Positions 51,949-61,400 are shown, counted from the first letter of the stretch. The stretch is 64,000 bases of DNA from Nocardioides luteus (GCF_014648595.1 NZ_BMRK01000001.1:186001-250000), one strand, 5' to 3'. The notes: a model not told the origin generated them from the sequence alone. Numbers and translations are program-made.

Positions 51949-52371
51949 TCAGCGCCCGGCGTCCTCGATCATCTGGATCGCCATCGTCGGGTCCTCGGAG
52001 AGGTCGGTGATCAGCTGGCGACGCTCGAGGAGGGCTTCGTCTAGCTGAGGCCCGATGCCGAGCAGCTCGCGCGTCCCGGCGGTCGGCAGCGCGTCGAGCA
52101 CGCGGCGACGGCGGCGCGAGGAGGGAACCACCCGCGCCAGCACGCCGGCCACCGACCGGGTCGCCTCCGCAAACGGTGCGGTCAGCGGGTCGGTGATCGG
52201 GCTCAGCCAGTCGGCGGCACGGACCGCCTCGGCCTGGGAGGTGCGTGCCTTCAGATCCCCGAGACGTACGTCCTGCAGCGCCTGCTCCAGCCGACGCTGC
52301 TCGGCAGCGGCGCGGCCGACGAGGACGGCTGCGCCGAGCGCGCCGAGGAGAGCGAGGCTAGCGACCAGCAT
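51949..52371 (-). CDS. Membrane-anchored helical protein, unknown (downstream member of a pair)
   Basis: 140 residues: N-terminal helix LVASLALLGALGAAVLVG, a coiled-coil-like stretch, a RRRRR patch and an acidic end. Overlaps the upstream gene by 14 bp, so they are coupled. Family not recognised. Confidence 0.6.
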   Translation of the reverse strand: MLVASLALLGALGAAVLVGRAAAEQRRLEQALQDVRLGDLKARTSQAEAVRAADWLSPITDPLTAPFAEATRSVAGVLARVVPSSRRRRRVLDALPTAGTRELLGIGPQLDEALLERRQLITDLSEDPTMAIQMIEDAGR

Positions 52372-52729
52372 GGACGCGTACCTCCGCCACGACGCCTTCG
52401 TCGGCGAGGCGCTCGCGCAGCGACTCGGCGGCCTGGTCGTAGACCATCTTGGAGAGCAGCGCGGGCCGCACCCGGTGGAGCATCGCGGCGGCCTTGGACT
52501 GGGCGGAGGCCAGCTCGAGCGGGTTGAGGATGCGGATGCTGAGCAGCCGGTCCTCCAGCGGCAGCTCGGCCTGAGCGGTGCGCGGGGCCGAGAGGTCGGC
52601 CTGCTCGAGCCGCCACATCAGCCCGATGGTCTCGGCGCGCAGCGCTTTGTTGGCGCGCTGCAGGCGCCACGCGACAGCGGCGGCGGCCGTGGCGACCAGC
52701 AGCGCGACGACGGCGATCAGGGTGCTCAA
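52358..52729 (-). CDS. Membrane-anchored helical protein, unknown (upstream member of a pair)
   Basis: 123 residues from TTG 52729, preceded on its strand by GAGGAG. N-terminal helix (LIAVVALLVATAAAAVAW), then a charged helical domain with QAELPLEDRLLSIRILNPLE. Similar plan to its neighbour at 51949-52371. Not recognised. A longer frame to 52792 lacks a ribosome site. Confidence 0.6.
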   Translation of the reverse strand: MSTLIAVVALLVATAAAAVAWRLQRANKALRAETIGLMWRLEQADLSAPRTAQAELPLEDRLLSIRILNPLELASAQSKAAAMLHRVRPALLSKMVYDQAAESLRERLADEGVVAEVRVHAGR

Positions 52730-52878
52730 CGCTCTCCTCGCATCACTCGCGGCCTCGACGGGAACCGTTCTCCCGGGGCCAGGACGGACCAATCATGCGG
52801 CATCCGAGGATCGCCGTCAGCGGCGGTGGTCACAACTCGGCACGCCGGGTGATTCGAATTGTCGTTCGATATCGTGTA

Positions 52879-52940
52879 TCTTGATGTCAAGAGATTGAGG
52901 CGGGTGACCGCCTCCCAAAGGTTAGGTGAGCCTTCGTTTT
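52879..52940 (+). promoter_or_regulatory. Putative control sites upstream of aconitase
   Basis: TCTTGATGTCAAGA (52879-52892) is an inverted repeat with two central mismatches. TTAGGTGAGCCT at 52922 matches most of the left half of an IdeR/DmdR-type iron box; the right half is poor. The rest of 52730-52996 shows no gene. Confidence 0.35.
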
Positions 52941-53023
52941 CCTGGTGCAGGTGGCCGGGGCAGGATGGGGTTCCAAAGACTTGAATTCGTACGTCTGTGG
53001 ACGCGAGCAAGGAGATGAACGCG

Positions 53024-55702
53024 TTGGCCAGCAAGGACAGCTTCGGTGCCAAGAGCACTCTGGACGTGGACGGTAAGTCCTACGAGATCTTCCGCCTGGA
53101 TGCGGTCAAGGGTGAGGGCCTCGACGTCGCGTCGCTGCCCTTCTCGCTGAAGGTGCTGCTGGAGAACCTCCTGCGCACCGAGGACGGCGCGAACATCACC
53201 GCCGACGACATCAAGGCGCTTGCCGGGTGGGACGAGACCGCCGACCCCGTCAACGAGATCCAGTACACGCCGGCGCGCGTGATCATGCAGGACTTCACCG
53301 GCGTTCCCTGCATCGTCGACCTGGCCACCCTGCGTGAGGCCGCGGCCGAGCTCGGCGGCGACCCGACCAAGATCAACCCGCTCTCGCCCGCCGAGATGGT
53401 CATCGACCACTCGGTGATCGCCGAGGTCTTCGGCACCCCCGAGGCCTTCGAGCGCAACGTCGAGATCGAGTACGAGCGCAACCGTGAGCGCTACCAGTTC
53501 CTGCGTTGGGGACAGACCGCCTTCGAGGACTTCAAGGTCGTCCCGCCGGGCACCGGCATCGTCCACCAGGTCAACATCGAGCACCTGGCTCGCACCGTCT
53601 ACACCCGCGAGGTCGACGGCGTGCTGCAGGCCTACCCCGACACCTGCGTCGGCACCGACTCCCACACCACCATGGTCAACGGCCTGGGTGTGCTCGGCTT
53701 CGGCGTCGGCGGCATCGAGGCGGAGGCCGCTCTGCTCGGCCAGCCGGTCTCCATGCTGATCCCGCGCGTGGTCGGCTTCAAGCTCCACGGCGACCTGCCC
53801 GAGGGCTCGACCGCCACCGACCTGGTGCTCACCATCACCGAGATGCTGCGCAAGCACGGTGTGGTCGGCAAGTTCGTGGAGTTCTACGGCGCCGGCGTGA
53901 CCGCGCTGCCGCTGGCCAACCGCGCCACGATCGGCAACATGTCGCCGGAGTTCGGCTCCACCGTCGCGATCTTCCCGGTCGACGAGGAGACCATCAACTA
54001 CATGCGCCTGACGGGCCGCTCCGAGGAGCAGCTCGCCCTGGTGGAGAAGTACGCCAAGGAGCAGGGCCTGTGGCACGACCCGGCCGCCGAGCCGCGCTTC
54101 TCCGAGACCCTCGAGCTCGACCTCGCCACGGTCGTCCCGAGCATCGCCGGCCCCAAGCGCCCGCAGGACCGCGTCCAGCTCACCGACGCCAAGTCCTCGT
54201 TCGAGGGTCACCTGCCGACGTACACCTCCCAGGCGGACGCCAAGATCCCGGTCAAGCTGGCCGACGGCACCGAGTTCGAGCTGGAGAACGGTGCGGTCAC
54301 GATCGCCTCGATCACCTCCTGCACCAACACCTCCAACCCGTCGGTCATGATCGGCGCCGCGCTGCTGGCGAAGAACGCGGTCGAGAAGGGCCTGGCTCGC
54401 AAGCCGTGGGTCAAGACCACGCTGGCTCCCGGTTCCAAGGTCGTCACCGACTACTACGACAAGGCCGGGCTGACCCCCTACCTGGAGAAGGTCGGCTTCA
54501 ACCTGGTCGGCTACGGCTGCGTGACCTGCATCGGCAACTCGGGTCCGATCATCCCCGAGGTCTCCGCCGCGGTGAACGACAACGACCTCGCCGTCGTCTC
54601 GGTGCTCTCCGGCAACCGCAACTTCGAGGGTCGCATCAACCCCGACGTGAAGATGAACTACCTCGCGTCGCCGCCGCTGGTCATCGCCTACGCCCTGGCC
54701 GGCAACATGAACCTCAACCTTCTCGAGGACCCGCTCGGCCAGGACAAGGACGGCAACGACGTCTACCTCCGCGACATCTGGCCCTCGCCGGCCGAGGTCG
54801 AGGAGACCATCGCCACCGCGATCGACTCCGACATGTTCACCAAGGACTACGCCGACGTCTTCGCGGGCGACGAGCGCTGGCAGAACCTGCCGACCCCGAC
54901 CGGTGACACCTTCACCTGGGACGAGGAGTCGACCTACGTACGCAAGGCTCCCTACTTCGAGGGCATGGCCAAGGCTCCCGAGCCGGTGACCGACATCGAG
55001 GGCGCGCGAGTGCTGCTCAAGCTGGGCGACTCGGTCACCACCGACCACATCAGCCCGGCGGGCAACATCAAGAAGGACTCGCCGGCCGGCCAGTACCTCA
55101 CCGAGCATGGCGTCGAGCAGCGTGACTTCAACTCCTACGGCTCGCGCCGAGGCAACCACGAGGTCATGATCCGCGGCACCTTCGCCAACATCCGGATCAA
55201 GAACCAGATCGCGCCGGGCACCGAGGGTGGCTACACCCGCGACTTCACCCAGCCCGACGGCCCGGTCAGCTTCGTCTACGACGCGGCGCAGAACTACGCC
55301 GCGGCCGGCACTCCGCTGGTGGTCCTCGGTGGCAAGGAGTACGGTTCCGGCTCCTCGCGTGACTGGGCCGCCAAGGGCACCTCGCTGCTGGGCGTGAAGG
55401 CGGTCATCACCGAGTCGTTCGAGCGCATCCACCGCTCCAACCTCATCGGCATGGGCGTCATCCCGCTGCAGTTCCCCGCGGGCCAGAACGCCGACAGCCT
55501 CGGTCTGACCGGTGAGGAGACCTTCTCGATCACCGGCATCACCGAGCTCAACGAGGGTCGCACCCCGAAGACGGTCAAGGTCACCACCGACACCGGTGTC
55601 GAGTTCGACGCGGTCGTCCGCATCGACACCCCCGGTGAGGCCAACTACTACCGCAACGGCGGCATCCTGCAGTACGTCCTGCGCAGCCTGGTCAACGCCT
55701 GA
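53024..55702 (+). CDS. acnA: Aconitate hydratase
   Basis: 892 residues from TTG 53024. AAGGAG lies nine bases upstream (53009-53014) and the N-terminus [15 protein letters not shown] matches the family; ATG 53015 directly abuts that site and GTG 52997 has none. It interconverts citrate and isocitrate in the TCA cycle. Cluster ligands: Cys near 431 in [12 protein letters not shown] and two Cys near 498-501 in [11 protein letters not shown]. Swivel-domain motifs [15 protein letters not shown] and [13 protein letters not shown] are intact. A terminator follows. Confidence 0.96.
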   Translation: MASKDSFGAKSTLDVDGKSYEIFRLDAVKGEGLDVASLPFSLKVLLENLLRTEDGANITADDIKALAGWDETADPVNEIQYTPARVIMQDFTGVPCIVDLATLREAAAELGGDPTKINPLSPAEMVIDHSVIAEVFGTPEAFERNVEIEYERNRERYQFLRWGQTAFEDFKVVPPGTGIVHQVNIEHLARTVYTREVDGVLQAYPDTCVGTDSHTTMVNGLGVLGFGVGGIEAEAALLGQPVSMLIPRVVGFKLHGDLPEGSTATDLVLTITEMLRKHGVVGKFVEFYGAGVTALPLANRATIGNMSPEFGSTVAIFPVDEETINYMRLTGRSEEQLALVEKYAKEQGLWHDPAAEPRFSETLELDLATVVPSIAGPKRPQDRVQLTDAKSSFEGHLPTYTSQADAKIPVKLADGTEFELENGAVTIASITSCTNTSNPSVMIGAALLAKNAVEKGLARKPWVKTTLAPGSKVVTDYYDKAGLTPYLEKVGFNLVGYGCVTCIGNSGPIIPEVSAAVNDNDLAVVSVLSGNRNFEGRINPDVKMNYLASPPLVIAYALAGNMNLNLLEDPLGQDKDGNDVYLRDIWPSPAEVEETIATAIDSDMFTKDYADVFAGDERWQNLPTPTGDTFTWDEESTYVRKAPYFEGMAKAPEPVTDIEGARVLLKLGDSVTTDHISPAGNIKKDSPAGQYLTEHGVEQRDFNSYGSRRGNHEVMIRGTFANIRIKNQIAPGTEGGYTRDFTQPDGPVSFVYDAAQNYAAAGTPLVVLGGKEYGSGSSRDWAAKGTSLLGVKAVITESFERIHRSNLIGMGVIPLQFPAGQNADSLGLTGEETFSITGITELNEGRTPKTVKVTTDTGVEFDAVVRIDTPGEANYYRNGGILQYVLRSLVNA

Positions 55703-55715
55703 TCCTGACCGCTGA

Positions 55716-55750
55716 ACGGCCCGTCACCCCGTGTGGGTGGCGGGCCGTTT
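55716..55750 (+). terminator. Terminator after acnA
   Basis: A 14-bp stem (55716-55729 with 55735-55748; one G-U pair) around CGTGT, ending in TTT. Confidence 0.8.
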
Positions 55751-55760
55751 CGCATCGGTC

Positions 55761-55826
55761 GGGTACGACGGGGAGTTCGACAGGGGTTACTGGCGCGTAA
55801 CCCCCGCCGAACTCCCCGTCGTACCC
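55761..55826. repeat. 66-bp imperfect palindrome, copy 1
   Basis: Arms begin GGGTACGACGGGGAGTTCG and end with its complement, with GTAAC/GTTAC near the centre. A second copy lies at 56714-56775; the two bracket the SDR gene. Shared outer and inner arm sequences show common origin. Confidence 0.85.
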
Positions 55827-55957
55827 CGGCAGACCGCTGCCTGGTCCCGCTGCTCCTAGGTTCGTTCTGGCCTGGGGGCGCCTCGGATGATCGCGAAGCA
55901 TGGGTCTCGGACGCCGGGGACGGTCTCGGTCGCCACGAACCGCAGGGAGAACATGCG

Positions 55958-56704
55958 ATGACGATCAAGCAGCGAGATATCACTGAGACGAAGGTCGTCC
56001 TGATCACCGGGGCCTCGAGCGGCATCGGAGCCGCGACCGCACGCCGACTCGCGGGGGAGGGGCACACGGTCGTGCTCGGGGCACGCCGCCGCGAGCGCCT
56101 CGAGAAGATCACCGCCGAGATCACCGACGACGGAGGTACGGCACTGGCGGTCCCGCTCGACGTCTCCGAGAAGGAGAGCGTACGAGCCGCCGTCGACCAG
56201 GCCGTCGACGCCTACGGCAGGCTCGACGTGCTGGTCAACAACGCCGGTGTCATGCCGCTCTCCCCGCTGGCCGCCCTGCATGTCGAGGAGTGGGAGGCCA
56301 TGATCGACGTCAACATCCGCGGGGTGCTCCACGGGATCGCCGCGGCCCTGCCCGTCATGGGCGCCCAGCGCAGCGGCCACATCATCAACGTGGCCTCGAC
56401 CGGTGCCCACGAGGTCGTACCGACCGCGGCCGTCTACTGCGCCACCAAGCACGCCGTCTGGGCGATCAGTGAGGGGCTGCGGATCGAGTCAGAGCCGTGG
56501 CTGAAGGTCACCACCATCACCCCCGGTGTGACCGAGTCCGAGCTGGCCGACTCGATCACCGACCCCGGCGCCCGCGACGCCATGCGTGCCTACCGCGCCA
56601 ACGCCCTCCCCGCCGCCGAGATCGCAAACGCCATCTCCTACGCCGTGACGGCAGAGGCGGACATCAACGAGCTCATCCTCCGCCCGACGACCCAGCGGCC
56701 CTGA
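55958..56704 (+). CDS. SDR-family oxidoreductase
   Basis: 248 residues, classical SDR: TGASSGIG (17-24), VNNAGVMPL, and the catalytic YCATK after NVASTGAHE. NAD(P)-dependent oxidation or reduction of an alcohol/carbonyl, substrate unknown. ATG 55958 is preceded by GGGAGA; TAGGTT at 55857-55862 could be the -10. The gene is bracketed by the two long palindromes. Confidence 0.9.
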   Translation: MTIKQRDITETKVVLITGASSGIGAATARRLAGEGHTVVLGARRRERLEKITAEITDDGGTALAVPLDVSEKESVRAAVDQAVDAYGRLDVLVNNAGVMPLSPLAALHVEEWEAMIDVNIRGVLHGIAAALPVMGAQRSGHIINVASTGAHEVVPTAAVYCATKHAVWAISEGLRIESEPWLKVTTITPGVTESELADSITDPGARDAMRAYRANALPAAEIANAISYAVTAEADINELILRPTTQRP

Positions 56705-56713
56705 CCGGTTCGC

Positions 56714-56775
56714 GTACGACGGGGAGCTCGGCAGGGGCTACCTGCCCGTAACCCCTGTCGAACTCCCCGTCGTAC
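56714..56775. repeat. 62-bp imperfect palindrome, copy 2
   Basis: Arms begin GTACGACGGGGAGCTCGG and end with a near complement, core GGGGCTACCTGCCCGTAACC. It starts 10 bp after the SDR stop and may end that transcript. Confidence 0.83.
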
Positions 56776-56840
56776 CCCCGGCTCCGGCGGGCCTGTGGAT
56801 AACTTCTGCAGGAAGATCGGCAGCGGGTGATGATCTCGGC

Positions 56841-57890
56841 ATGGTCGTTTCCGCCGAGCTCTTCGAGCCGCCTGCCTTCCATGTACGTCGGCCGGGGCTG
56901 GTGCGGCCTGTGCGTATCGATCCAGCGGGGCGGGCCGGGCCGACGCGGGGGCAGGCGGCCGGGAAGGGGTGGCGGCGCACCAGTCGCGGGTTCTACCTCC
57001 CCGCTCGGTACGACGCCGACTCGCCCGAGCAGCGGATCGTCGAGGCCGCGGTCACCCTCGGCCCGGACGACGCGGTGACCGGCTGGGCGGCACTGCGCTG
57101 GCTCGGCGGGGTCGGGTTCGACGGCGTCGATCTCGGCGGGGAGGTGCCCGTGCCGCTGCTGACGATCGGCCACCGCATCGACCCGCCGCCGGGCGCGTTC
57201 GTCACCGCCGAGCGACGCCAGAGCGAGGACCGGCGACGCATCGACGGCCTGATGGTGACCCACCCGCTGCGCTCGGTCTGCTTCGAGATGCGGTACGCCG
57301 CGTCGCTGGTCGAGGCGGTCAAGATCTTCGACCTCGCCGCGTACTCCGACCTCGTCTCCAGGAACCAGGCGGCGCACTACGTGAGGCGCCTGACGGCGTG
57401 GACCGGGGTCGGCCAGTGCCGCGACGCGATCGTGCTCGGCAACGAGAACACCTGGTCGCCGATGGAGACCGAGATGCGGTTGCTGTGGCGCCGGATCGGC
57501 CTGGTCGCCGTAGTCAGCAACCACCCGGTCTTCGACGCCGCCGGCAACCACATCGGCACGCCGGACCTGCTCGACCTCGAGCACGGGGCCGTCGGCGAGT
57601 ACGACGGTGCCCTCCATCTCCAGGGCAGGCAGCGCGCGAAGGACATCCGCCGCGAGAGCGCCTTCCGTCGGGTCGGGCTGGAGTACGTCACCATGGTCGC
57701 CGCCGACCGTCACGACCCGACCGACTTCTTCCAGCGCACCCTGGACGCCTGCCGCCGCGCGACCGGCGGCACCACAGACCGCTGGACCATCACCCCGCCA
57801 CCCTGGTGGACCCCGACGACCACGGTCGCGGCCAGACGCCGCCTGACAGCCGCGCAAGAGGAGAAGTACCTCCATCCCCGAGCCAGCTGA
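56841..57890 (+). CDS. Hypothetical protein with possible Vsr-like/DUF559 nuclease domain
   Basis: 349 residues. The N-terminal half has the AbiEi-like pattern seen in many actinobacterial proteins of this size (GWRRTSRGFYLPA, then AVTGWAALRWLGG). The C-terminal half has SPMETEMRLLWRRIGL, PDLLDLEHGAVGEYDG and LHLQGRQRAKDIRRESAFR, a plausible PD-(D/E)xK arrangement, although the usual E-x-K/D strand is irregular. Could be a defence- or repair-related nuclease, or an inactive relative. No partner gene is visible. Confidence 0.6.
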   Translation: MVVSAELFEPPAFHVRRPGLVRPVRIDPAGRAGPTRGQAAGKGWRRTSRGFYLPARYDADSPEQRIVEAAVTLGPDDAVTGWAALRWLGGVGFDGVDLGGEVPVPLLTIGHRIDPPPGAFVTAERRQSEDRRRIDGLMVTHPLRSVCFEMRYAASLVEAVKIFDLAAYSDLVSRNQAAHYVRRLTAWTGVGQCRDAIVLGNENTWSPMETEMRLLWRRIGLVAVVSNHPVFDAAGNHIGTPDLLDLEHGAVGEYDGALHLQGRQRAKDIRRESAFRRVGLEYVTMVAADRHDPTDFFQRTLDACRRATGGTTDRWTITPPPWWTPTTTVAARRRLTAAQEEKYLHPRAS

Positions 57891-57910
57891 CGCCGTCGTA
57901 CGCAGCGGCC

Positions 57911-58597
57911 TCAGGCCAGAGCCGCGATCCGCGCGCGGTTCTCGGCCGACAGCGCGGCCAGGAGGGCATCCGCCGCCTCGCCGTGGTCGGCGGTGGCGGC
58001 GACCACGGCTGCCAGGGTCTCGTCGGAGAGGTCGGCGAGGATCGGGTCGAGGACCGAGGGGTCGTCGAGGAAGACCGCGACCTGCAGGATCTCCGCGCCG
58101 GAGGCGCCCTCCAGCACCTGGAGCGAGACCTCGGGGGAGACGACGCCCGTGAACCGCGCGAGCGTGAGGACATGACCGGCGGCCAGGAGGCGGCGGCCGA
58201 TGTCCACGACGACGGCCTGGTCGAGCTTCGCGACGATGCCCTTCACCCTGCTGGGATCGAGGTGGACGGAGAGCTCGGCGAGGAACTGCGGCTTGAGGTG
58301 ACCGGCCAGCTTCGCGGCGTCGACCGGGTCCATCACCGCGGCCACCCGAGCGCTCAGCATCGGTCCCATCGCCAGCTCGGTGATCTTCGCGACCACCGGG
58401 GCGGGCAGCTTGGTGCTGACCGCGGCCAGCCCCTTGACCCGCGACTCGTGACGGCTGAACATCGCGTGCGAGACGATCCCGCGCAGCTCGCGCAGATCAT
58501 CGGGGGACGAAGCGGCCAGGAAGGCGAGGTCGGCCTCGTCCACGTGCATCTCGTGGGCGAGCTTGGTGATCTCCAGGGAGCTGGTCAGCGCGGTCAT
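57911..58597 (-). CDS. Helical-repeat protein of unknown function
   Basis: 228 residues, all-helical, with repeated PxxVAKI / DPSRVKGIVAKL / DPSVLDPILADL segments reminiscent of the N-terminal repeats of MgtE or DUF2336 proteins. Soluble. The 4-bp overlap with the upstream gene indicates coupling. Not recognised. Confidence 0.6.
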   Translation of the reverse strand: MTALTSSLEITKLAHEMHVDEADLAFLAASSPDDLRELRGIVSHAMFSRHESRVKGLAAVSTKLPAPVVAKITELAMGPMLSARVAAVMDPVDAAKLAGHLKPQFLAELSVHLDPSRVKGIVAKLDQAVVVDIGRRLLAAGHVLTLARFTGVVSPEVSLQVLEGASGAEILQVAVFLDDPSVLDPILADLSDETLAAVVAATADHGEAADALLAALSAENRARIAALA

Positions 58598-58821
58598 CGG
58601 GCACCTCCGAGCATCCTCTGGACGACGCCGCGCAGCATCTTCGGCACCATCCGCAGCGCTTGGTTGAGGGAGGCGTCGAAGGCCTCGTCCTCGGCGCGCA
58701 TCGCTCCCTGGGTCAGATCGTCGAAGCGGCGCAGCTGCTCGTCGTCGTACGCCTCCAGCGGCGCGAGCCGCGTGGTCGGCACGCCGAGCGTGGCAGCGAG
58801 CCGGTCGAGTCCCTCACTCAT
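58594..58821 (-). CDS. Small acidic-basic helical protein, unknown
   Basis: 75 residues (MSEGLDRLAATLGVPTTRLA at the start, MLRGVVQRMLGGAR at the end). Overlaps the helical-repeat gene by ATGA. No family recognised. Confidence 0.5.
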   Translation of the reverse strand: MSEGLDRLAATLGVPTTRLAPLEAYDDEQLRRFDDLTQGAMRAEDEAFDASLNQALRMVPKMLRGVVQRMLGGAR

Positions 58822-58977
58822 CGATCCCTTTCTGCCGGGGTGGCACCGTCGGCCCCCGGTGGCGCAACTATAGGCAGGCCGAGGAGTCCGTGGGGCGGCC
58901 GTTCGCGTGTCGTCTCACGCGATGCCTCAGCACGCCGAGATCTCGCCGGTTCGAGAACCGATCGCCTTCGAGGTGGG

Positions 58978-58989
58978 TAGGTTGAGAGC
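58978..58989 (+). promoter_or_regulatory. Leaderless -10 element of the thiamine-binding gene
   Basis: TAGGTT at 58978-58983 is six bases before ATG 58990. Confidence 0.5.
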
Positions 58990-59295
58990 ATGCTTGTCGC
59001 CTTTTCGATCGCGCCGACGACGACGGACTCTGCCGATGGCTCGGTGACCGCTGCGGTCGCCGAGGCGGTCAGGATCGTGCGTGAGTCCGGTCTGCCCAAC
59101 GAGACCAACTCGATGTTCACCAACCTCGAGGGCGATTGGGACGAGGTGATGGCGGTGATCAAGCAGTGCGTCGACGCCGTCTCCGCCGTCTCTCCGCGGG
59201 TGAGTCTGGTGATCAAGGCCGACATCAGGCCCGGCCGGGAGGGGCAGCTGACGGCGAAGGTCGAGCGGATCGAGTCGACGCTGCGGGAGAGCTGA
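58990..59295 (+). CDS. Thiamine-binding protein (MTH1187/YkoF-like, DUF77)
   Basis: 101 residues. LVAFSIAPTTTD, ESGLPNETNSMFTNLEGDWDEV (cited by its first and last parts) and SLVIKADIRPGREGQLTAKV follow the ferredoxin-like fold of the family, which binds thiamine or a precursor. No thiamine biosynthesis or transport gene is adjacent. Confidence 0.85.
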   Translation: MLVAFSIAPTTTDSADGSVTAAVAEAVRIVRESGLPNETNSMFTNLEGDWDEVMAVIKQCVDAVSAVSPRVSLVIKADIRPGREGQLTAKVERIESTLRES

Positions 59296-59336
59296 CGGTG
59301 CCGCGTCCCCGACCTTGAAGGGGACGAGGCACGTGC

Positions 59337-60110
59337 TCAGTTCATGAACATGCCGCCATCGACGTTCAGCGTCTGGCCGGTGATGAAGTCCGCCTCCGGA
59401 GAGGCGAGGAAGAAGATCGGACCGACCAGGTCCTCGGCATGCTGGTCGCGGGGGATGGCCCGGCTCTCCCGCTGGGACTCGATGAGCTCGGGCGGGAAGT
59501 GCTCGAGCACCGGCCCGGTCAGTGTCACGCCCGGCGTGAGCAGGTTGACGGTGATGCCGCCGCCGCCGACCTCCCGCGCCAGGCTGCGGGTGAATCCGAC
59601 CAGCCCGGACTTGGCCGTGACGTAGTGGACCTGGCCGGCCACGCCTGGATACATCGACGCCGAGCCGACGTTCACGATGCGTCCCCACCCGCGAGCGCTC
59701 ATCAGCGGGAGCAGTGCTCGGGTGACCAGGAAGTAGCCGGTCAGGTTGATGTCGATCACGGTGCGCCAGCGCTCCGCGGTCATCTCGGCGAACGCGTCGA
59801 AGGGGAAGAACCCGGCGACGTTGAGGAGGACGTCGACACCGCTGGCCGCCCTCGCGGCGTCGGCGAGGCGGCCGACGTCGTCCTCGTCGGCGATGCTGCC
59901 GGCCACCGTGACCAGGTCGCCGCCGGCATCGAGATCGGCGGCGGTCTCGTCGAGAGCGTCTGCGGAGCGGTCGGTGGCGATGACGCGGTCACCGTTGTCG
60001 AGGAACCGCTTGGTCAGGGCTGCGCCCATGCCGCCGGCGGCGCCGGTGATCACGACGACCCGCCCGGTGCTGTGCGGGTTGCTCGTCTCGGAAGTGGATG
60101 TGGTGGTCAT
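59337..60110 (-). CDS. SDR-family oxidoreductase
   Basis: 257 residues. TGAAGGMG cofactor loop, LNVAGFFPFD, NVGSASMYPG and catalytic YVTAK. It ends in NVDGGMFMN, typical of FabG-like enzymes. Second gene of a leftward OYE-SDR pair (52-bp gap); AAGGA precedes ATG 60110. The pair could reduce a C=C bond and then oxidise or reduce the neighbouring carbonyl. Confidence 0.9.
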   Translation of the reverse strand: MTTTSTSETSNPHSTGRVVVITGAAGGMGAALTKRFLDNGDRVIATDRSADALDETAADLDAGGDLVTVAGSIADEDDVGRLADAARAASGVDVLLNVAGFFPFDAFAEMTAERWRTVIDINLTGYFLVTRALLPLMSARGWGRIVNVGSASMYPGVAGQVHYVTAKSGLVGFTRSLAREVGGGGITVNLLTPGVTLTGPVLEHFPPELIESQRESRAIPRDQHAEDLVGPIFFLASPEADFITGQTLNVDGGMFMN

Positions 60111-60162
60111 GAGGTCCTTCTTTCCGGGCTCTCTGAGCCCCTGAGGGTGGGCGACGGCTCCG

Positions 60163-61305
60163 TCACTTCGCCGTGCCGGGGCCGGTGCGGGTGGGGTAGT
60201 CGGTGTAGCCGGTCGCGTCCCCGCCGTACGCCTTGCTCAGGTCGGGCATCGCCAGCTCGGCGCCCGCTGCGAGGCGGTCGACGAGATCGGGGTTGGAGAT
60301 GAAGAGCCGGGCGTAGGAGACGAGGTCGGCTGCTCCGTCGTCGACGAGCGTGAGCCGGTGGGGGTGGTCGAGGGGGTCGGGGGTCGCGGCGTTGAGGATG
60401 AGCGCGCCGCCCCAGGCCTCGCGGATCACCGGCGTCAGCGCGGGGTCACCGGCCTCGACCAGGTGCAGGTAGGCCAGGCCGCGGCCGCCGATCCTGAGGT
60501 CGTCGAGCTCGGAGACCAGCAGCGGGTACGTCACGGCGTAGTCGTCCTCGAGGGTGTCGCCGAGCTTGTTGTTCGGCGAGATCCGCAGTCCGGTGCGCGC
60601 CGCTCCGATCGCCTCGGCCACGGCCCTGACGATCTCGACGGTCAGCCGGATGCGGTTGCGAGGGCTGCCGCCCCACTCGTCGGTGCGCTGGTTGGCGTTG
60701 GTGGCGAGGAACTGGTGGAGCAGGTAGCCGTTGGCGCCGTGGATCTCGACACCGTCGAACCCCGCCGCGATCGCGTTGCGCGCGGCGTCGGCGAAGTCGG
60801 CGATCGTCGCGACGATCTCGACCTCGTCCAGCTCCCGGGGGACGACGTGGTCCTGGGGGCCGGTCGGGGTGAAGATCTGCCCCGCGGCTCTGACGGGCGA
60901 GGGGGCGACGGGGACCAGACCGCCGTTGCCGACAGCTTCCGTGCTGCTGGGGTGGCCGATCCGGCCGGTGTGCATCAGTTGAGCCACGATCACGCCACCC
61001 TCGGCGTGCACGGCGTCGGTCACGGGCCGCCACGACTCGACCTGCTCATCGGTGTGCAGACCAGGGGTGGCGGGGTAGCCCTGCCCGACCGGGCTGGGCT
61101 GGATGCCCTCGGTGATGATCAGCCCGGCGCCGGCGCGCTGGGCGTAGTAGGTCGCCATGTCGTCGGTCGCCCGGGTGTCGTAGGCCCGGCTCCGGGTCAT
61201 CGGCGCCATCACGATCCGGTTGCGCAGCCGAAGGTCGCCGACCGTGATCGGCTCGAAGGCGGTGGCGGCCTCGGCGGCAGGCTGGTCGGTTATCTGGTTC
61301 ATCAT
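60163..61305 (-). CDS. Old Yellow Enzyme-family alkene reductase (NemA-like)
   Basis: 380 residues. NRIVMAPMTRSRA, GVIVAQLMHTGRIGHPS, VEIHGANGYLLHQFL with the His-Asn pair, and RLFISNPDLVDRL. A classical OYE that reduces electrophilic alkenes or nitro compounds with NADPH and FMN. GAGGAG precedes the ATGATG start. Divergent from a MarR regulator across two palindromic sites. Confidence 0.92.
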   Translation of the reverse strand: MMNQITDQPAAEAATAFEPITVGDLRLRNRIVMAPMTRSRAYDTRATDDMATYYAQRAGAGLIITEGIQPSPVGQGYPATPGLHTDEQVESWRPVTDAVHAEGGVIVAQLMHTGRIGHPSSTEAVGNGGLVPVAPSPVRAAGQIFTPTGPQDHVVPRELDEVEIVATIADFADAARNAIAAGFDGVEIHGANGYLLHQFLATNANQRTDEWGGSPRNRIRLTVEIVRAVAEAIGAARTGLRISPNNKLGDTLEDDYAVTYPLLVSELDDLRIGGRGLAYLHLVEAGDPALTPVIREAWGGALILNAATPDPLDHPHRLTLVDDGAADLVSYARLFISNPDLVDRLAAGAELAMPDLSKAYGGDATGYTDYPTRTGPGTAK

Positions 61306-61341
61306 CAGCGTTCTCCTCGATGGGAATGGATTGCTCCGTGA

Positions 61342-61394
61342 TTACCTGTTCGAACAAGTAAGTTGTATCTCGCATTCCCTGTCCGAACAACTAA
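61342..61394. promoter_or_regulatory. Two candidate MarR operators in the OYE/MarR divergent region
   Basis: Site 1, TTACCTGTTCGAACAAGTAA (61342-61361), is palindromic except one position pair; its core TGTTCGAACA is perfect. Site 2 has core TGTCCGAACA (61380-61389) in a similar context. The cores are 33 bp apart, about three helical turns. Confidence 0.65.
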
Positions 61395-61400
61395 TTGCGA

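Noticed and set aside
52922-55432. Open frame of about 836 codons antisense to acnA
   Set aside because: Mirror of a highly conserved aconitase; composition (Asp/Gly/Val/Arg-rich) is typical of antisense frames in GC-rich DNA.
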